Assembly (NCBI GenBank): GCA_963575745.1
Contig: CAUYUJ010016156.1
Span: forward strand, 32,501-96,500
From: Prorocentrum cordatum
Taxonomy: Eukaryota; Sar; Dinophyceae; Prorocentrales; Prorocentraceae
DNA: 64,000 nt
Direction of reading: 5' to 3'
The notes below the pieces were generated by a model, which was given only the letters and a program-made list of their open reading frames with translations, did no database searches and was not told where the DNA came from. Below, piece after piece: positions 40,089 to 48,889 of the stretch. Position numbers and translations under genes: made by a program. Numbering within the stretch: position 1 is the stretch's first letter; every line of letters begins with the position of its first letter.

Positions 40089-40358
40089 AGGTCGGGCATG
40101 TCCTCGTACAGGCGGCTTTGGGGCGAAATTTGAAAAATGGTCCAAGAGAACTCAAAAATAGTCATCCTCCTGTAGAGGGACAAGCCTGTAGAGGGACCAT
40201 TGTTGTATTGTTGTTTGTACTATGTTTGTATGTTGTACTATTTTTGAACATCCCTCCTCCGATTGGTTCTATTTTGATCTATTCTGGTCTATTCAAAATA
40301 GTCGCCTCCCCTGTACTACTTTTGAACATTCCTCCTGTAGAGGGACAGGCCCGACTTC
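40089..40358. mobile_element. Compound family A insertion
   Basis: A left end (GTCGGGCATGTCCTCGTACAGG core) is followed by three right-end-like segments (CTCCTGTAGAGGGACA(A/G)GC near 40168, TTTTTGAACATCCCTCC near 40240, TTGAACATTCCTCCTGTAG near 40325). The final end, GGACAGGCCCGACTT, closes it. Probably nested or tandem family A copies. Confidence 0.6.
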
Positions 40359-40481
40359 ACCGTATATCTTGTCTCCTTCGCGATCGGCAGGCCCGTCCCG
40401 GCGGGGCGCAGTTCTGACAGCCCCTCGGTGGCCAGGCGTCGGGGCACGCATCCACTGCCCCGCCGCCCCGGGGCAGGCTCG

Positions 40482-40608
40482 CCATCGCTCGGACGTCTCT
40501 TCCCTGTGCTCTTTTCGGTCTCGTGCGTGGTTTTTTTTCGCCAAATGATCAAGGATGCTCCTCGACGGCCCTCGCCGAAGGAAAAATGCACACATCCGAG
40601 CGATGCCA
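40482..40608. mobile_element. Family E short TIR element, copy 2
   Basis: CATCGCTCGGACGT at the left and ACATCCGAGCGATG at the right, with the family interior (GTCTCGTGCGTGGTTTTTTT, GATCAAGGATGCTCC, CTCGCCGAAGG). Confidence 0.75.
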
Positions 40609-40760
40609 AGCGGGCGCCCGGACGACCGCCAAACCGCTGGTTGCGCTGGCGGTCGGCTGCGCAGGGGCGGGGCCCTATCGGGCGGGCCGTGCGGGCGGGG
40701 CCCTCCGCTGGCGCTCGAACGGGGGGCTCGGGAGGCATTGTAATGCCACGCCACTCGATG

Positions 40761-41183
40761 CTAGCCGACGCGGAATCGGCGCGATCCCATCGACTCCAGA
40801 CGCCAGTCGACGCAGACGACGGAATTAAGAGGGTACACCAGGCCCCCATGATTGCCACCGAAATGTTTGCCTTCAAATTTTGCTGAGAAAACTTGAGACA
40901 CATTCTTCGTCGATCTTTGCACGTCCTGAGGTGGCCCAGAGCTTCTGTGGGCCCCCGGGGGGCCGTCGGGTGATCTGGGGCCATCGGGGGCGACTACATT
41001 TCCATGGGCACGCGCTGGCAGGCCGATTTCTTGTGTGATGTGCCAACTGTGCCTGTGCGGAGCCACGTTTTTCTTCAGCTGTTTCTGCAGCCGCGCAGCG
41101 AATGCTATCTGCAGTTTCGACTCCAGCGCCGGCCAGGGCGGAAAAATCCTGCCCTCCCCCCCCAAGACAACCAAGGCCACCAA
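40761..41183 (-). CDS. Doubtful 140-codon reading
   Basis: Includes PWPALESKLQIAFAARLQK, HRHSWHITQEIGLPARAHG and SQVFSAKFEGKHFGGNHGG. Composition is fair and the reading is uninterrupted, but no domain is recognised and a plus-strand reading overlaps part of it. Confidence 0.2.
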   Translation of the reverse strand: MVALVVLGGEGRIFPPWPALESKLQIAFAARLQKQLKKNVAPHRHSWHITQEIGLPARAHGNVVAPDGPRSPDGPPGAHRSSGPPQDVQRSTKNVSQVFSAKFEGKHFGGNHGGLVYPLNSVVCVDWRLESMGSRRFRVG

Positions 41184-41224
41184 AGAAGGCTACCCGTGAC
41201 AATCGAGGCTCGGGTGAGCGCTCA

Positions 41225-41315
41225 AAGAGGAGGAGGAGGCGGAGGAGGAGGAGGAGGAGGAGGAGGAGGAGGCGGAGGAGGCGGAGGAGGAGGCGGCAGA
41301 GGAGGAGGACCAGTG
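41225..41315. repeat. (GAG)n microsatellite
   Basis: GGAGGAGGAGG with GC interruptions, about 90 bp. Confidence 0.95.
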
Positions 41316-41458
41316 TAAACTCAAGAGTCACCAACGATGTTGGAATAAACCCTCCCTCCAGAGGCCCCTACAGCGGTTCATTTCCATTGAGGGAACTGCC
41401 TCGCTGGAAGACACCCATTTGAAGACCCTGAAGCATGCCAAAACATTGTTCTCGGGAT

Positions 41459-41950
41459 TCAACCGCCACGGATCAACCTGATGTTGCGTCTTGACGATCC
41501 TGAATCGTGCCAGAGCACCATATCTAGGACTTCAACACGAAGAACCAGCGTAACTGCTGCACTCGTATTTTCCAGAATCCGGCCAAAACGCAATGTCTGG
41601 TACGTTGATAATGGGAACCCGTAAAATCCCACCAGCCCTTTGGGCGCAGGTGGTTTAAGGCGGTTTCTCTTCCACTCCCCCTTTCTTCCCTCCTCCTCCC
41701 CCTCCTTCTCCTCCTCCTCCTCCTCCACCTCCTCCTCCTCCTCCTCTTTTTCCTCCTCCTCCTCCTCCTCCTCCTCTCGATCTCCGTGCGCTGCCTCGTC
41801 GGCCACGACCTGCAACTCAGGAAGCGTGCAGCTGGGTCGGCCCGTCGGGAGCAAAAGGAGCTCCAGGAGCGGCCTGCACGGACTCCAACGAGGAGCCCAG
41901 CGGGGCCCAATGGGGCGTTCCGAGATGGCCCCGTGGGCGCCACCGGGCAC
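41459..41950 (-). CDS. Possible ORF with a Glu tract, 163 codons
   Basis: Starts MPGGAHGAISERPIGPRW and continues LLELLLLPTGRPSCTLPE, LQVVADEAAHGD, a long Glu run encoded by a (CTC)n microsatellite (41700-41775), then KPPAPKGLVGFYGFPLST, YQTLRFGRILENTSAAVT and LVLRVEVLDMVLWHDSG. The parts on both sides of the Glu run look protein-like and are in the same frame. No family recognised; could be an exon or chance. Confidence 0.3.
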   Translation of the reverse strand: MPGGAHGAISERPIGPRWAPRWSPCRPLLELLLLPTGRPSCTLPELQVVADEAAHGDREEEEEEEEEKEEEEEEVEEEEEEKEGEEEGRKGEWKRNRLKPPAPKGLVGFYGFPLSTYQTLRFGRILENTSAAVTLVLRVEVLDMVLWHDSGSSRRNIRLIRGG

Positions 41951-42079
41951 CGCCTTTCGGGCTCCAGGGGGGGGGGGGGGGCTTTTTTATATAAGCAACG
42001 ACAACAACAACAACAATCATTTAAGACTGGGGACACTCCGTTCTCACCAGTGCCAGGGTTTTCATAGGAGGCGGGCAAT

Positions 42080-42280
42080 ACCCCCACTTTGTGGGGGGGC
42101 CGGTTCAAGCTCTACCAAATTTCCAAACGACTCTTCGCCACCACCCACACCCAGCTTCCCGCCCTATGACGTTCGGACACTTCACTTCGTGGCATGCGGA
42201 CGACCGTGGCTACTATTCAGGGCCCCGCGGCCGACGACGACGGCGTGCGCGCGCGAAGAAAAAACGAATGTGTCCAATAT
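42080..42280. other. Nothing recognised
   Basis: Unique spacer after a G-run and a short (ACA)n at 41997-42015. Confidence 0.3.
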
Positions 42281-42720
42281 GGTATTATTTGACAGGGATG
42301 ATGGCCCTGGCATGCGCGCAACCGTTGTTGCAGAAGTTCGAAGCACGTGAAAAAGTTGCTCGCAAGAGCCCGTTTGACAGAAATGTTGAAAAAATATTGG
42401 GTTTCCTCAGAAATCCGCAAGAGCGCGCAAGATGATTTTTTGAAACTTTTGTTTTGAAAAACCATTGGGTTTTTCATGTTTTTATGTTAAAATCGCTACG
42501 AAAACTAAGGTTTTGGAAGGATTTCATCTTGCGCGCGCGAGTGTGCACTTCGTGCATTTTTTTGCAAAGGATTCTTGAAGTTTGGTTATGTTAGAACAAG
42601 AGATTTCATTTTATAGTGTTTTTTGCAAGGGAAAGCGGGCGTCAACAAAACAACCGGATCTGGTATACCCCGTTTTGCCTGAGACTTCCTCACGAAAATG
42701 ATGAAAATGTGGCTGCGGCC
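42281..42720. other. AT-rich island with hairpins
   Basis: Clearly lower GC than its surroundings. TGAAAAACCATTGGGTTTTT (42457-42476) forms a hairpin, and CGCGCAAGATGA (42427-42438) is inverted at 42523-42536. No gene accepted. Confidence 0.5.
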
Positions 42721-42783
42721 TAGGCGCGGCGGGGGGGTCGTGCACCAGGGGTCCCAACAATAATTATTCTTAAGAAGAAATAA

Positions 42784-42788
42784 TGTTC

Positions 42789-42835
<47 letters not shown>

Positions 42836-42850
42836 ACAAACAAACAAAAC
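42784..42850. repeat. (CAA)n microsatellite
   Basis: AACAACAAC repeat ending in CAAACAAACAAA. Confidence 0.95.
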
Positions 42851-43777
42851 CTGCGGCGAAGGGGGAGAGGAAGGGGGGGAGGGGGAAACGCGGCGGCCCG
42901 ACGACAACCGCACCAAGCACATGCATTGGCCTCAATCCGGGGGCCCCGGCCGGGCCGGGGGGGGGGGGCCACAGTTTGGAGAACCATTTCTGTGAACGAC
43001 ATGCAGGGTGACCCCAAGGAGCTACAGAGGCTTCCCAAAACGGCCCCAAGAGAGCCACAAGCAGCGCCCAACGCCTTCCAAAAGGCCGTCAACAGACTCA
43101 CAAGACGGCTACCAGAGACCTCTAATAAGGGGTCGCTTGGCCGAGAAGCCATTTCTGGACTGCTGGCTTGCCGGCGTCTCTTGTCGTCATGTTGGTTCTT
43201 GTCCTGTCCGTGTCTTGCATCTCTAGTCCCGGGTCCTTTCCTTCTGTCCGCTGAGGCAGGGGGGGCGCGGCATCAAGAGACACACGCACACACACACACA
43301 CACACACCAGGGAGGGTGTCACTCCGACAACTGGCCGCTCCAGGTTGCCTCGGGAATTTCCTGAGGGACGCCACCAGACGGCCAACAGGGCCTACGAGGC
43401 TCCGAGGAACGCCCCGAGCGGGCCAAAAGAGAGACCCAAACAAGAGCCCACTAACCCCCCGCTCTCCTGTTTATCCGCCACCTCCTCCTCCAATGTACGC
43501 ACTCCCGTGCTGCGATTGCGAACAACAAAGGGAGGTCCTTCGGGGGTCCCAAATTCGCTATGACACCCGTCGGGATGGGAACGGATGGGTGGGAGAGGTA
43601 GGATGTGAGATGTCAGATATGGCGCGAACTCACCTCGCTTGCTGTCGCCTTCTCTCTCTCCCCCCCTCCGCCCCCCGCTTCCCCCTCTCCTCCGCCTGCG
43701 GCGAAGGAGAGGGGGAGGCGGAGGGGGCATGGACAGACCGCGGAGGAAGGGCAAGCACACGGCCAGGAATCCTCTCA
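42851..43777. other. No gene recognised; G-run and degenerate CCAAGAG words
   Basis: 42955-42970 is a G-run. 43010-43440 has scattered CCCCAAGAG/GGCCAAAAG words of the dispersed degenerate class, and an (AC)n run lies at 43283-43308. Open readings are not convincing. Confidence 0.4.
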
Positions 43778-43958
43778 TGATGGGCCTGTTTCCATCACTA
43801 CCACCACCATAAGTTGGAGGGGGAGGGGGTCCTCCTCCTCCTCCTCCTCCGCCTCCTCCTCCTCCTCTTCCTCCTCCTCTTCGTCCTCCTTCTCCTCCTC
43901 CTCCTCCTTCCCCCCTCCAACTTATGGTGGTGGTGGTGGTGGAAAAGAAGCCCATCAT
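43778..43958. mobile_element. Family G element: CTC microsatellite inside inverted ends, copy 1
   Basis: The left end GATGGGCCTGTTTCCATCAC with CACCATAAGTTGGAGGGGG is the inverse of the right end CCCCTCCAACTTATGGTGG with GGAAAAGAAGCCCATC. The core between the arms is (CTC)n. Confidence 0.8.
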
Positions 43959-44089
43959 CCCAGCCCGGCGCGCGCGGGAACGAGCCGGAGAAACCAGACC
44001 CGCGGCCTGCCCTTCGTCACCAGCGCGACGTCGCCCCGCGGGCGACCCGACGAAGGCCGAGTTTACAGGTCTGGTGCTGCTGGCGCTTA

Positions 44090-44269
44090 TGATGGGCCTG
44101 TTTTCAGCCACCACCACTATAAGTTGGAGGGGGAGGGGGTCCTCCTCCTCCTCCTCCTCCTCCTCCTCCTCCTCCACCTCCTCCTTCTCCTCCTCGTCCT
44201 CCTCATCCTCGTCATCCACCTCCGTCCCCCTCCAACTTCTGGTGGTGGTGGTGGAAAACAGGCTCATCA
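44090..44269. mobile_element. Family G element, copy 2
   Basis: Left GATGGGCCTGTTTTCAGCC and TATAAGTTGGAGGGGGAGG; right CCCCCTCCAACTTCTGGTGG and GGAAAACAGGCTCATC; (CTC)n core. It lies 130 bp after copy 1 and borders the PPR remnant. Confidence 0.8.
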
Positions 44270-44271
44270 GC

Positions 44272-44895
44272 TCAACATTGAATCCAGTCCCAATGCGACC
44301 TCCTTTGCCAGCAGCAGCGCTTCCAACCGCTGCCCAGCCCGTCACGCGCGCTCTGGTGCCGCCCTGTGTGGCCGATGTTGTCCGTACCGATGTTCCCCTC
44401 TTCCCGCAGTATCGACATCGTTTCGGACCTCTGCCCAGCCTTCTCGCACACGCTGCCAACGCTGGGCTCCAATTTCGCCTCCTAGGTCTCGCTGAGCAGC
44501 GCCGAAGACCGCTGCCACTGCTCGTTCTTCTCACAGGCGCTAACCCCTGCGCTGCAGTACTGAAGGCGTCGGGATTCAAGCTGGGACTCCCACATCTCGC
44601 TCAGCAGCGACAGGATAAGCTGCCACTGCCCATCTTTCAAGTGCAAGCTGTCTCCAGCATTGAAGCTGACTATCCTGAACTGTTGTCTCTGCGCAACGAC
44701 GCGACGATCGCAGGGACACAGGGCTGTAGCTAACGACGTGGGGCTCAACCATCTCCTTGTGCATCTCGCTGATAAGCGCCAACGTCCGCTGCCACTGCTC
44801 GTCCTTCTCGCACGAGCTGATCCCAGCGCTGTCGCTAACTAGGGCTGACCCGTGGACTACCGTCCGCACATTCTTTCTGAAACGGTCCTCGCAGC
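44272..44895 (-). pseudogene. PPR-repeat gene remnant
   Basis: Minus strand, several diverged PPR units: SAGISSCEKDEQWQRTLA with LISEMHKEMVEPHVVSYS, NAGDSLHLKDGQWQLIL with LLSEMWESQLESRRLQYC, SAGVSACEKNEQWQRSSA with LLSET, a stop, then EAKLEP and VCEKAGQRSETMSILREEG. The frame changes once near 44745, and a stop replaces the Met/Arg position near 44481. PPR proteins bind RNA, usually in organelles. This copy is broken and is truncated by family G copy 2 at its 3' side. Confidence 0.7.
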
Positions 44896-44984
44896 TGGCC
44901 CCAATGACGGCCCAAGAGGGCTCCAAAGAGGCTCCGCAAGATGGCCCAGAGAGGACCACATCATACATGATACATAGCACCCCG

Positions 44985-45420
44985 CAGTCTGCGAGGCTTT
45001 GAAGAAGCCCGCCGCAGGCGCAAACAAACATCAAGCTATTCAGCGAGCCCGCCGCAGGCGCCCATGTTTTGTTTAAACGATGTAGTTGGGTCGCGGGTTG
45101 GGTCGCAAGTGGGTCGCGGGTGGGTCGACGGTGGGTCGCGGGTGGGTCGCGGGCCGGGTCGCGGGCCGGGTCGCGGGTGGGTCGCGGGTGGGTCGCGGGT
45201 GGGTCGCGAGCGGGTCGCGGGATGGATCGCGGGTGGGTCGCGGAAGGGTCGCGGGGTGGGTCGCGGGTGGGTCGCGAGGTGGGTCGCGGGTGGGTCGCAG
45301 GCCGGGTCGCGGGGGGGACGACGACAACAAGAGCAACAACAAAATCCCCACCACGGATCCACACTTCAGCCACGCACCCAGGGACAATGAATGACCGTTC
45401 GGCCCCTTCACTCTGATTCC
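44985..45420. repeat. Segmental duplicate (with 52.19-52.63 kb) containing a GGGTCGCGGGT minisatellite
   Basis: Shares with 52.19-52.63 kb: CTGCGAGGCTTTGAAGAAGC, GAGCCCGCCGCAGGCGCC, the (GTCGCGGGTGG)n tract (45085-45320), AACAAGAGCAACAACAA and CCACGCACCCAGGGACAATG. Nearly identical over about 430 bp. Confidence 0.9.
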
Positions 45421-45439
45421 ATACGGTTGATCCGTCTTC

Positions 45440-45610
45440 ATTCTGGCACGCGGTGCCCCTGGCCTTGTAGTATAGGTGACGTTGGTCTCCAGCTGCTCCT
45501 CCCACATCCATGTCGCTAGGCCTGATGCCGATGCTCGGCCTTCTCGCACGCGCTGACCCCCGCATTGTATCTGACTGAGGCTGACCCGTCGACTACGTCC
45601 ACGACGTCTG
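45440..45610 (-). pseudogene. PPR unit remnant
   Basis: Reads YNAGVSACEKAEHRHQA, a stop, then in another frame MWEEQLETNVTYTT: one PPR unit with an internal frame break. The flank GACCCGTCGACTACGTCCAC recurs at the other PPR cassettes. Confidence 0.6.
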
Positions 45611-45689
45611 CATGGACTGACAGGTGTTCGAGGTTCAGCTGCCGAACGACAAACTGAAATGCTGAAACGGGGCTCGACCCTCGCATTCC

Positions 45690-45990
45690 GCGCATGTTAC
45701 AGTGTGCTGCTGCTTGCTGGCGCTGCTGCGTGCTGTTGGTAATGCTTGCCGCCGCTGCTTGCCGTTGCTGCTTGTGGCTCCAGGGTGCTGCTGATAGCCA
45801 GGTCAGCTTGGTGCGTGCGGCTGCTCGCTGCCTGCTGCTGCTCGATGCTGCTCTGCGGTGCCGCTGCGGCTGTCTCCTTCGCGCTGCGTGCTGCTGCCGT
45901 TCGCTGCTGCTGCTTGAAGCTGCAGGGCGCTGCTTCTCGCCACATCAGCTTGCTGGTGCAACCTGCTGCCAGGAGTCGGGGGCGCGCAAA
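45690..45990. repeat. CTG-rich irregular repeat downstream of PPR cassettes
   Basis: TGCTGCTGCTTGCTGG-like words. GCTGCTGCGTGCTGTT with GGTAATGC recurs at 63975-64000, and CTGCAGGGCGCTGC recurs near 47830 and 51090. Confidence 0.7.
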
Positions 45991-46269
45991 CATGGACTAG
46001 CGATCTATGGAGTTGGTACGCGGTCGCTAAATCCATGGAATGTGGGAGGTGCCCTCCCCGAAATGCGGCCCGTGCCGCCTCGCTAGGCGGCGGAAATCCG
46101 CGATCTCCCATGGAAACGGGACCCGTCGCTAATCCACGCCCCCTTGATCCATGTTGTGCAATCGCCAAAGGAGGGGATCAAGGAGTCTGGGTCGAAGAGG
46201 TCGTGGAGGGAGGGGAGGGGAGCGAGCAGCGATCAGCGAAGAGCGAGGAACGACGGCCCAGGAGAGAGA

Positions 46270-46435
46270 GAGTGAGACAGAGGTCCTCCTCCTCCTCCTC
46301 CTCCTCCTTCTCCTTCTCCTCCTCCTCTTCCTCCTCGTCCTCGTCATCCCCCTCCTCCTCCCCCTCCTCCTCCTCCTCCTCCTCCTCCTCCACCTCCTCC
46401 TCCTCCTCCTCCTCTGCCTCCTTTTCGAAGGGCGA
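46270..46435. repeat. (CTC)n microsatellite
   Basis: About 165 bp with TT and GT interruptions. Confidence 0.95.
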
Positions 46436-46637
46436 GCCGAGGAGGGGCGAGACACTGCAGGGGGGAGGGACCTCTCTGGGGGTCCCTTGGGGCCTCGTGG
46501 GGGGGATGCCTCTGAAGACGTCTCCGGGGGCCGCTCTCTTGGGTCTGCTTGGGTCCGCCGTTGGGTCTGCTGGGGCTCCCATGGGGGCCCTCCCAGGCTT
46601 CCTCGAGCCATCTGGGCGGCCGGTGGGGCCACTGGGG

Positions 46638-46833
46638 TTAAGTCGGGCGTGTCCCCCTACAGGGGGATTTTCGACGAAAAGTAAAAACATACTCCAAACA
46701 TAATCAAACAATAATCCCAAAATGGTCAGGGGACTATTTTTTGTTTGTGTTTGTTGACCTTTTCGGGGCATTCTTGGGGCATTTTCTTATGTTTCGTCGA
46801 AAATCCCACTGTAGGGGGACACGCCCGACATAA
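46638..46833. mobile_element. Family A MITE with 8-bp target duplication
   Basis: 196 bp. Ends TTAAGTCGGGCGTGTCCCCC and GGGGGACACGCCCGACATAA; flanks CACTGGGG and CACTGGGA. Interior CAGGGGACTATTTTTTG. The best-preserved inverted ends of the family in this window. Confidence 0.85.
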
Positions 46834-46839
46834 CACTGG

Positions 46840-47290
46840 GAATTGTTTTGGGGGTGTCCGGAAACGTTCGAGGGGGCCATGGGGCAATCTTGCTGCGTTC
46901 CTGGGCCGCCTTGGGCATTAGGCCAGTCTCAGGTCCATCTTGGCGGCCTCTTGGGGCGTCTTGGAGCCCTGTTGGGGCGTCTTGGAGCCCCGTTGGTCCG
47001 TCTTGGGGCCACCTTGGGAGCGCAGTGCGTACAGAGGCCCGAAGAAGCGAGCATGCGAAAATGCATAAAACAAACCATCGGAAATCACGTTTGCTCCTGG
47101 AGGCGCCTTGGGGTGCTCCCGGGCTTGATTGGACCTCTCTGGGGGCGTCGTGGAGCCTTCTTGGGCGGTCCAGCGCCTCTCCTGGAACCTGTTGGGGCCC
47201 TAGGGGTCGTCTTGGAGTGCCCTTGGGGGGCCTGGGAGCGCGCAGGGGCCGCCTGGGCCGAGTTTGAGGGACTTGAGTTCCCAGCTTGCC
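46840..47290. repeat. Degenerate GGGGC(C/G)GTCTTGGAG repeat field
   Basis: CTTGGGGCGTCTTGGAGCCC and variants repeat irregularly; no gene. Confidence 0.65.
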
Positions 47291-47329
47291 CAGCTTTCCT
47301 GCGCGCGGTGCGCCCCCGCCTTAGAGAAT

Positions 47330-47740
47330 ACACTGGCGACGTCTGGGTCCAGCTTCGCCTCTCACACGTCGCTGAGCAGCGCAGGAGCCCCGAGACACTG
47401 CTCAACTCTATCGCACGAGCTGGTCCCAGCGGTGTGGCTGACGACGTCGGGCTCCTGCTTCGCCTCTCACATCTCGCTGCCCCCGCCTTAGGTTAAATCG
47501 ACGTCGGGATCCATCTTCGCCTCTCACATGTCGCTGAGCAGCGCATGAGCCCTGAGACACTGCTCAACTCTATCGCACGAGCTGGTCCCAGCGGTGTGTC
47601 TGACGAAAGCGGGCTCCAGCTTCGCCTCTCACATCTCGCTGAGCAGCTCCACAGCCGGCTGCCACTTCTGGCCCTTCTCGGACGCGCTGATGGCAGCGAT
47701 AGTGCTGACCCGTGGCCTGCCAGCCACAACATCTGTCCGA
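47330..47740 (-). pseudogene. PPR-repeat pseudogene with recurrent TGA codons
   Basis: Units read IAAISASEKGQKWQPA, VELLSEM, stop, EAKLEPAF; VRHTAGTSSCDRVEQCLR with AHALLSDM, stop, EAKMDPDV, then two more. In each unit the conserved Met-Arg-Glu-Ala is ATG/GTG-TGA-GAG-GCG, i.e. the Arg codon CGA has become TGA. Two of the units are near-identical copies (CTCAACTCTATCGCACGAGC in both). Confidence 0.7.
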
Positions 47741-47888
47741 TATGGCGCGTTGGGCCAGGGCAGAGATGCTGCCGAGCGGCTTTCATGAGGACTTTGGGAC
47801 CGAACTTCGCCGTTGCTGCTGATGCCTAAATCTGCAGGGTGCTGCTGCCTGCGGCATGGTTATAAGACGAAGAAACAGCATAAACATA

Positions 47889-48001
47889 AACTGTTTGGCG
47901 CTCCGCGCTGGATTTCTTGGCTCTGCGCTGGACCCCCCTCCCTGGCGCGCGGCGCGCGCCGGAGGGATCCAAGATATCCAGCGCGGAGCGTCAAACAGTT
48001 T
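47889..48001. mobile_element. Family F foldback element, near-perfect arms
   Basis: AAACTGTTTGGCGCTCCGCGC-like left arm (20-base core) and GCGCGGAGCGTCAAACAGTT right arm, extending inward through TGGATTTCTTGG / CCAAGATATCCA. Arms of about 33 bp with few mismatches. Confidence 0.75.
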
Positions 48002-48535
48002 CTGGTTATGGAGCTGTTTTCTTCTTCGAATTCCTGTTTACGTGTGCTGCGCGATTGCTTTTTCGAGGAGCGAGGAGCAGGAGAGGGCGCCGCCCGCTGG
48101 AACCCGACTTACTCAGCTATATCGCTGGGATGAGTTCTTGTGAGAGGAGCGTGCAGTGGCAGAGGCGACAGCGCTAGGACGTCGACCGCCTGTAGTGTTG
48201 GGATTGGCGCTTGCGTGAGAGAAGGGCAGCGGGCCGAGGCGCAGTGGCAGCAGGGGCCGTGACCAGGAGCCTCGAGGGCGCGTGCGCCGTTGGCATCCCG
48301 GTGCGGGCCGCGCGTGTGGGTGCGGGGGGGGCGTGCCCCCTTCAGGACGCAAACGAAACGAAACGAAACGAGACGCGGAGAACCCATGCTACACAGTGTG
48401 TCCCTCGGTGGTGCCGCGAGCGCACGCCCAGGCAGGGTGCAGAGCCGGCCTCGCGCGTCGGGGCACACATTCCAACCTGCGGGGGCGGGGACGCCACCGG
48501 GCCAAACAACACCACGCGAACCAAGCAGAACCAGA
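48002..48535. other. No gene recognised
   Basis: GC-rich spacer. (GAAAC)n-like ACGAAACGAAACGAAACGAG at 48352-48372. Confidence 0.35.
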
Positions 48536-48559
48536 AGGTGGTGATGTTGATGTTGATGT

Positions 48560-48642
<83 letters not shown>

Positions 48643-48661
48643 CTGATGCTGATGCTGATGC

Positions 48662-48704
<43 letters not shown>

Positions 48705-48708
48705 CATC
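48536..48708. repeat. (GAT)n microsatellite
   Basis: GATGATGAT with GTTGAT and GCTGAT sub-blocks; bounds the left side of the tandem array. Confidence 0.95.
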
Positions 48709-48779
48709 ATCAGCAGCAGCATCATCAGAAAACATAACCAGAAAGGGGGGCTGCATACAGCGGAGGCCATGCCCACAAA

Positions 48780-48875
48780 AGCCCTGAGACCCCAGGGCGT
48801 CAGTCAATGTTTGGTGTGGGAACGTCACGCTCTCCACCGAAATAGCCTGGCGAAGGACCCAACCACATGCAGTTG
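48780..48875. repeat. Short dispersed repeat shared with 50.9 and 58.5 kb
   Basis: TTTGGTGTGGGAACGTCACG with CTCTCCACCGAAA corresponds to 58478-58512. Related CCACAGGAT(G/C)ATT and GGCACCCTGGAGACAAGCGA words are at 50905-51017. Confidence 0.55.
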
Positions 48876-48889
48876 TGAGTCCCTCTTCG

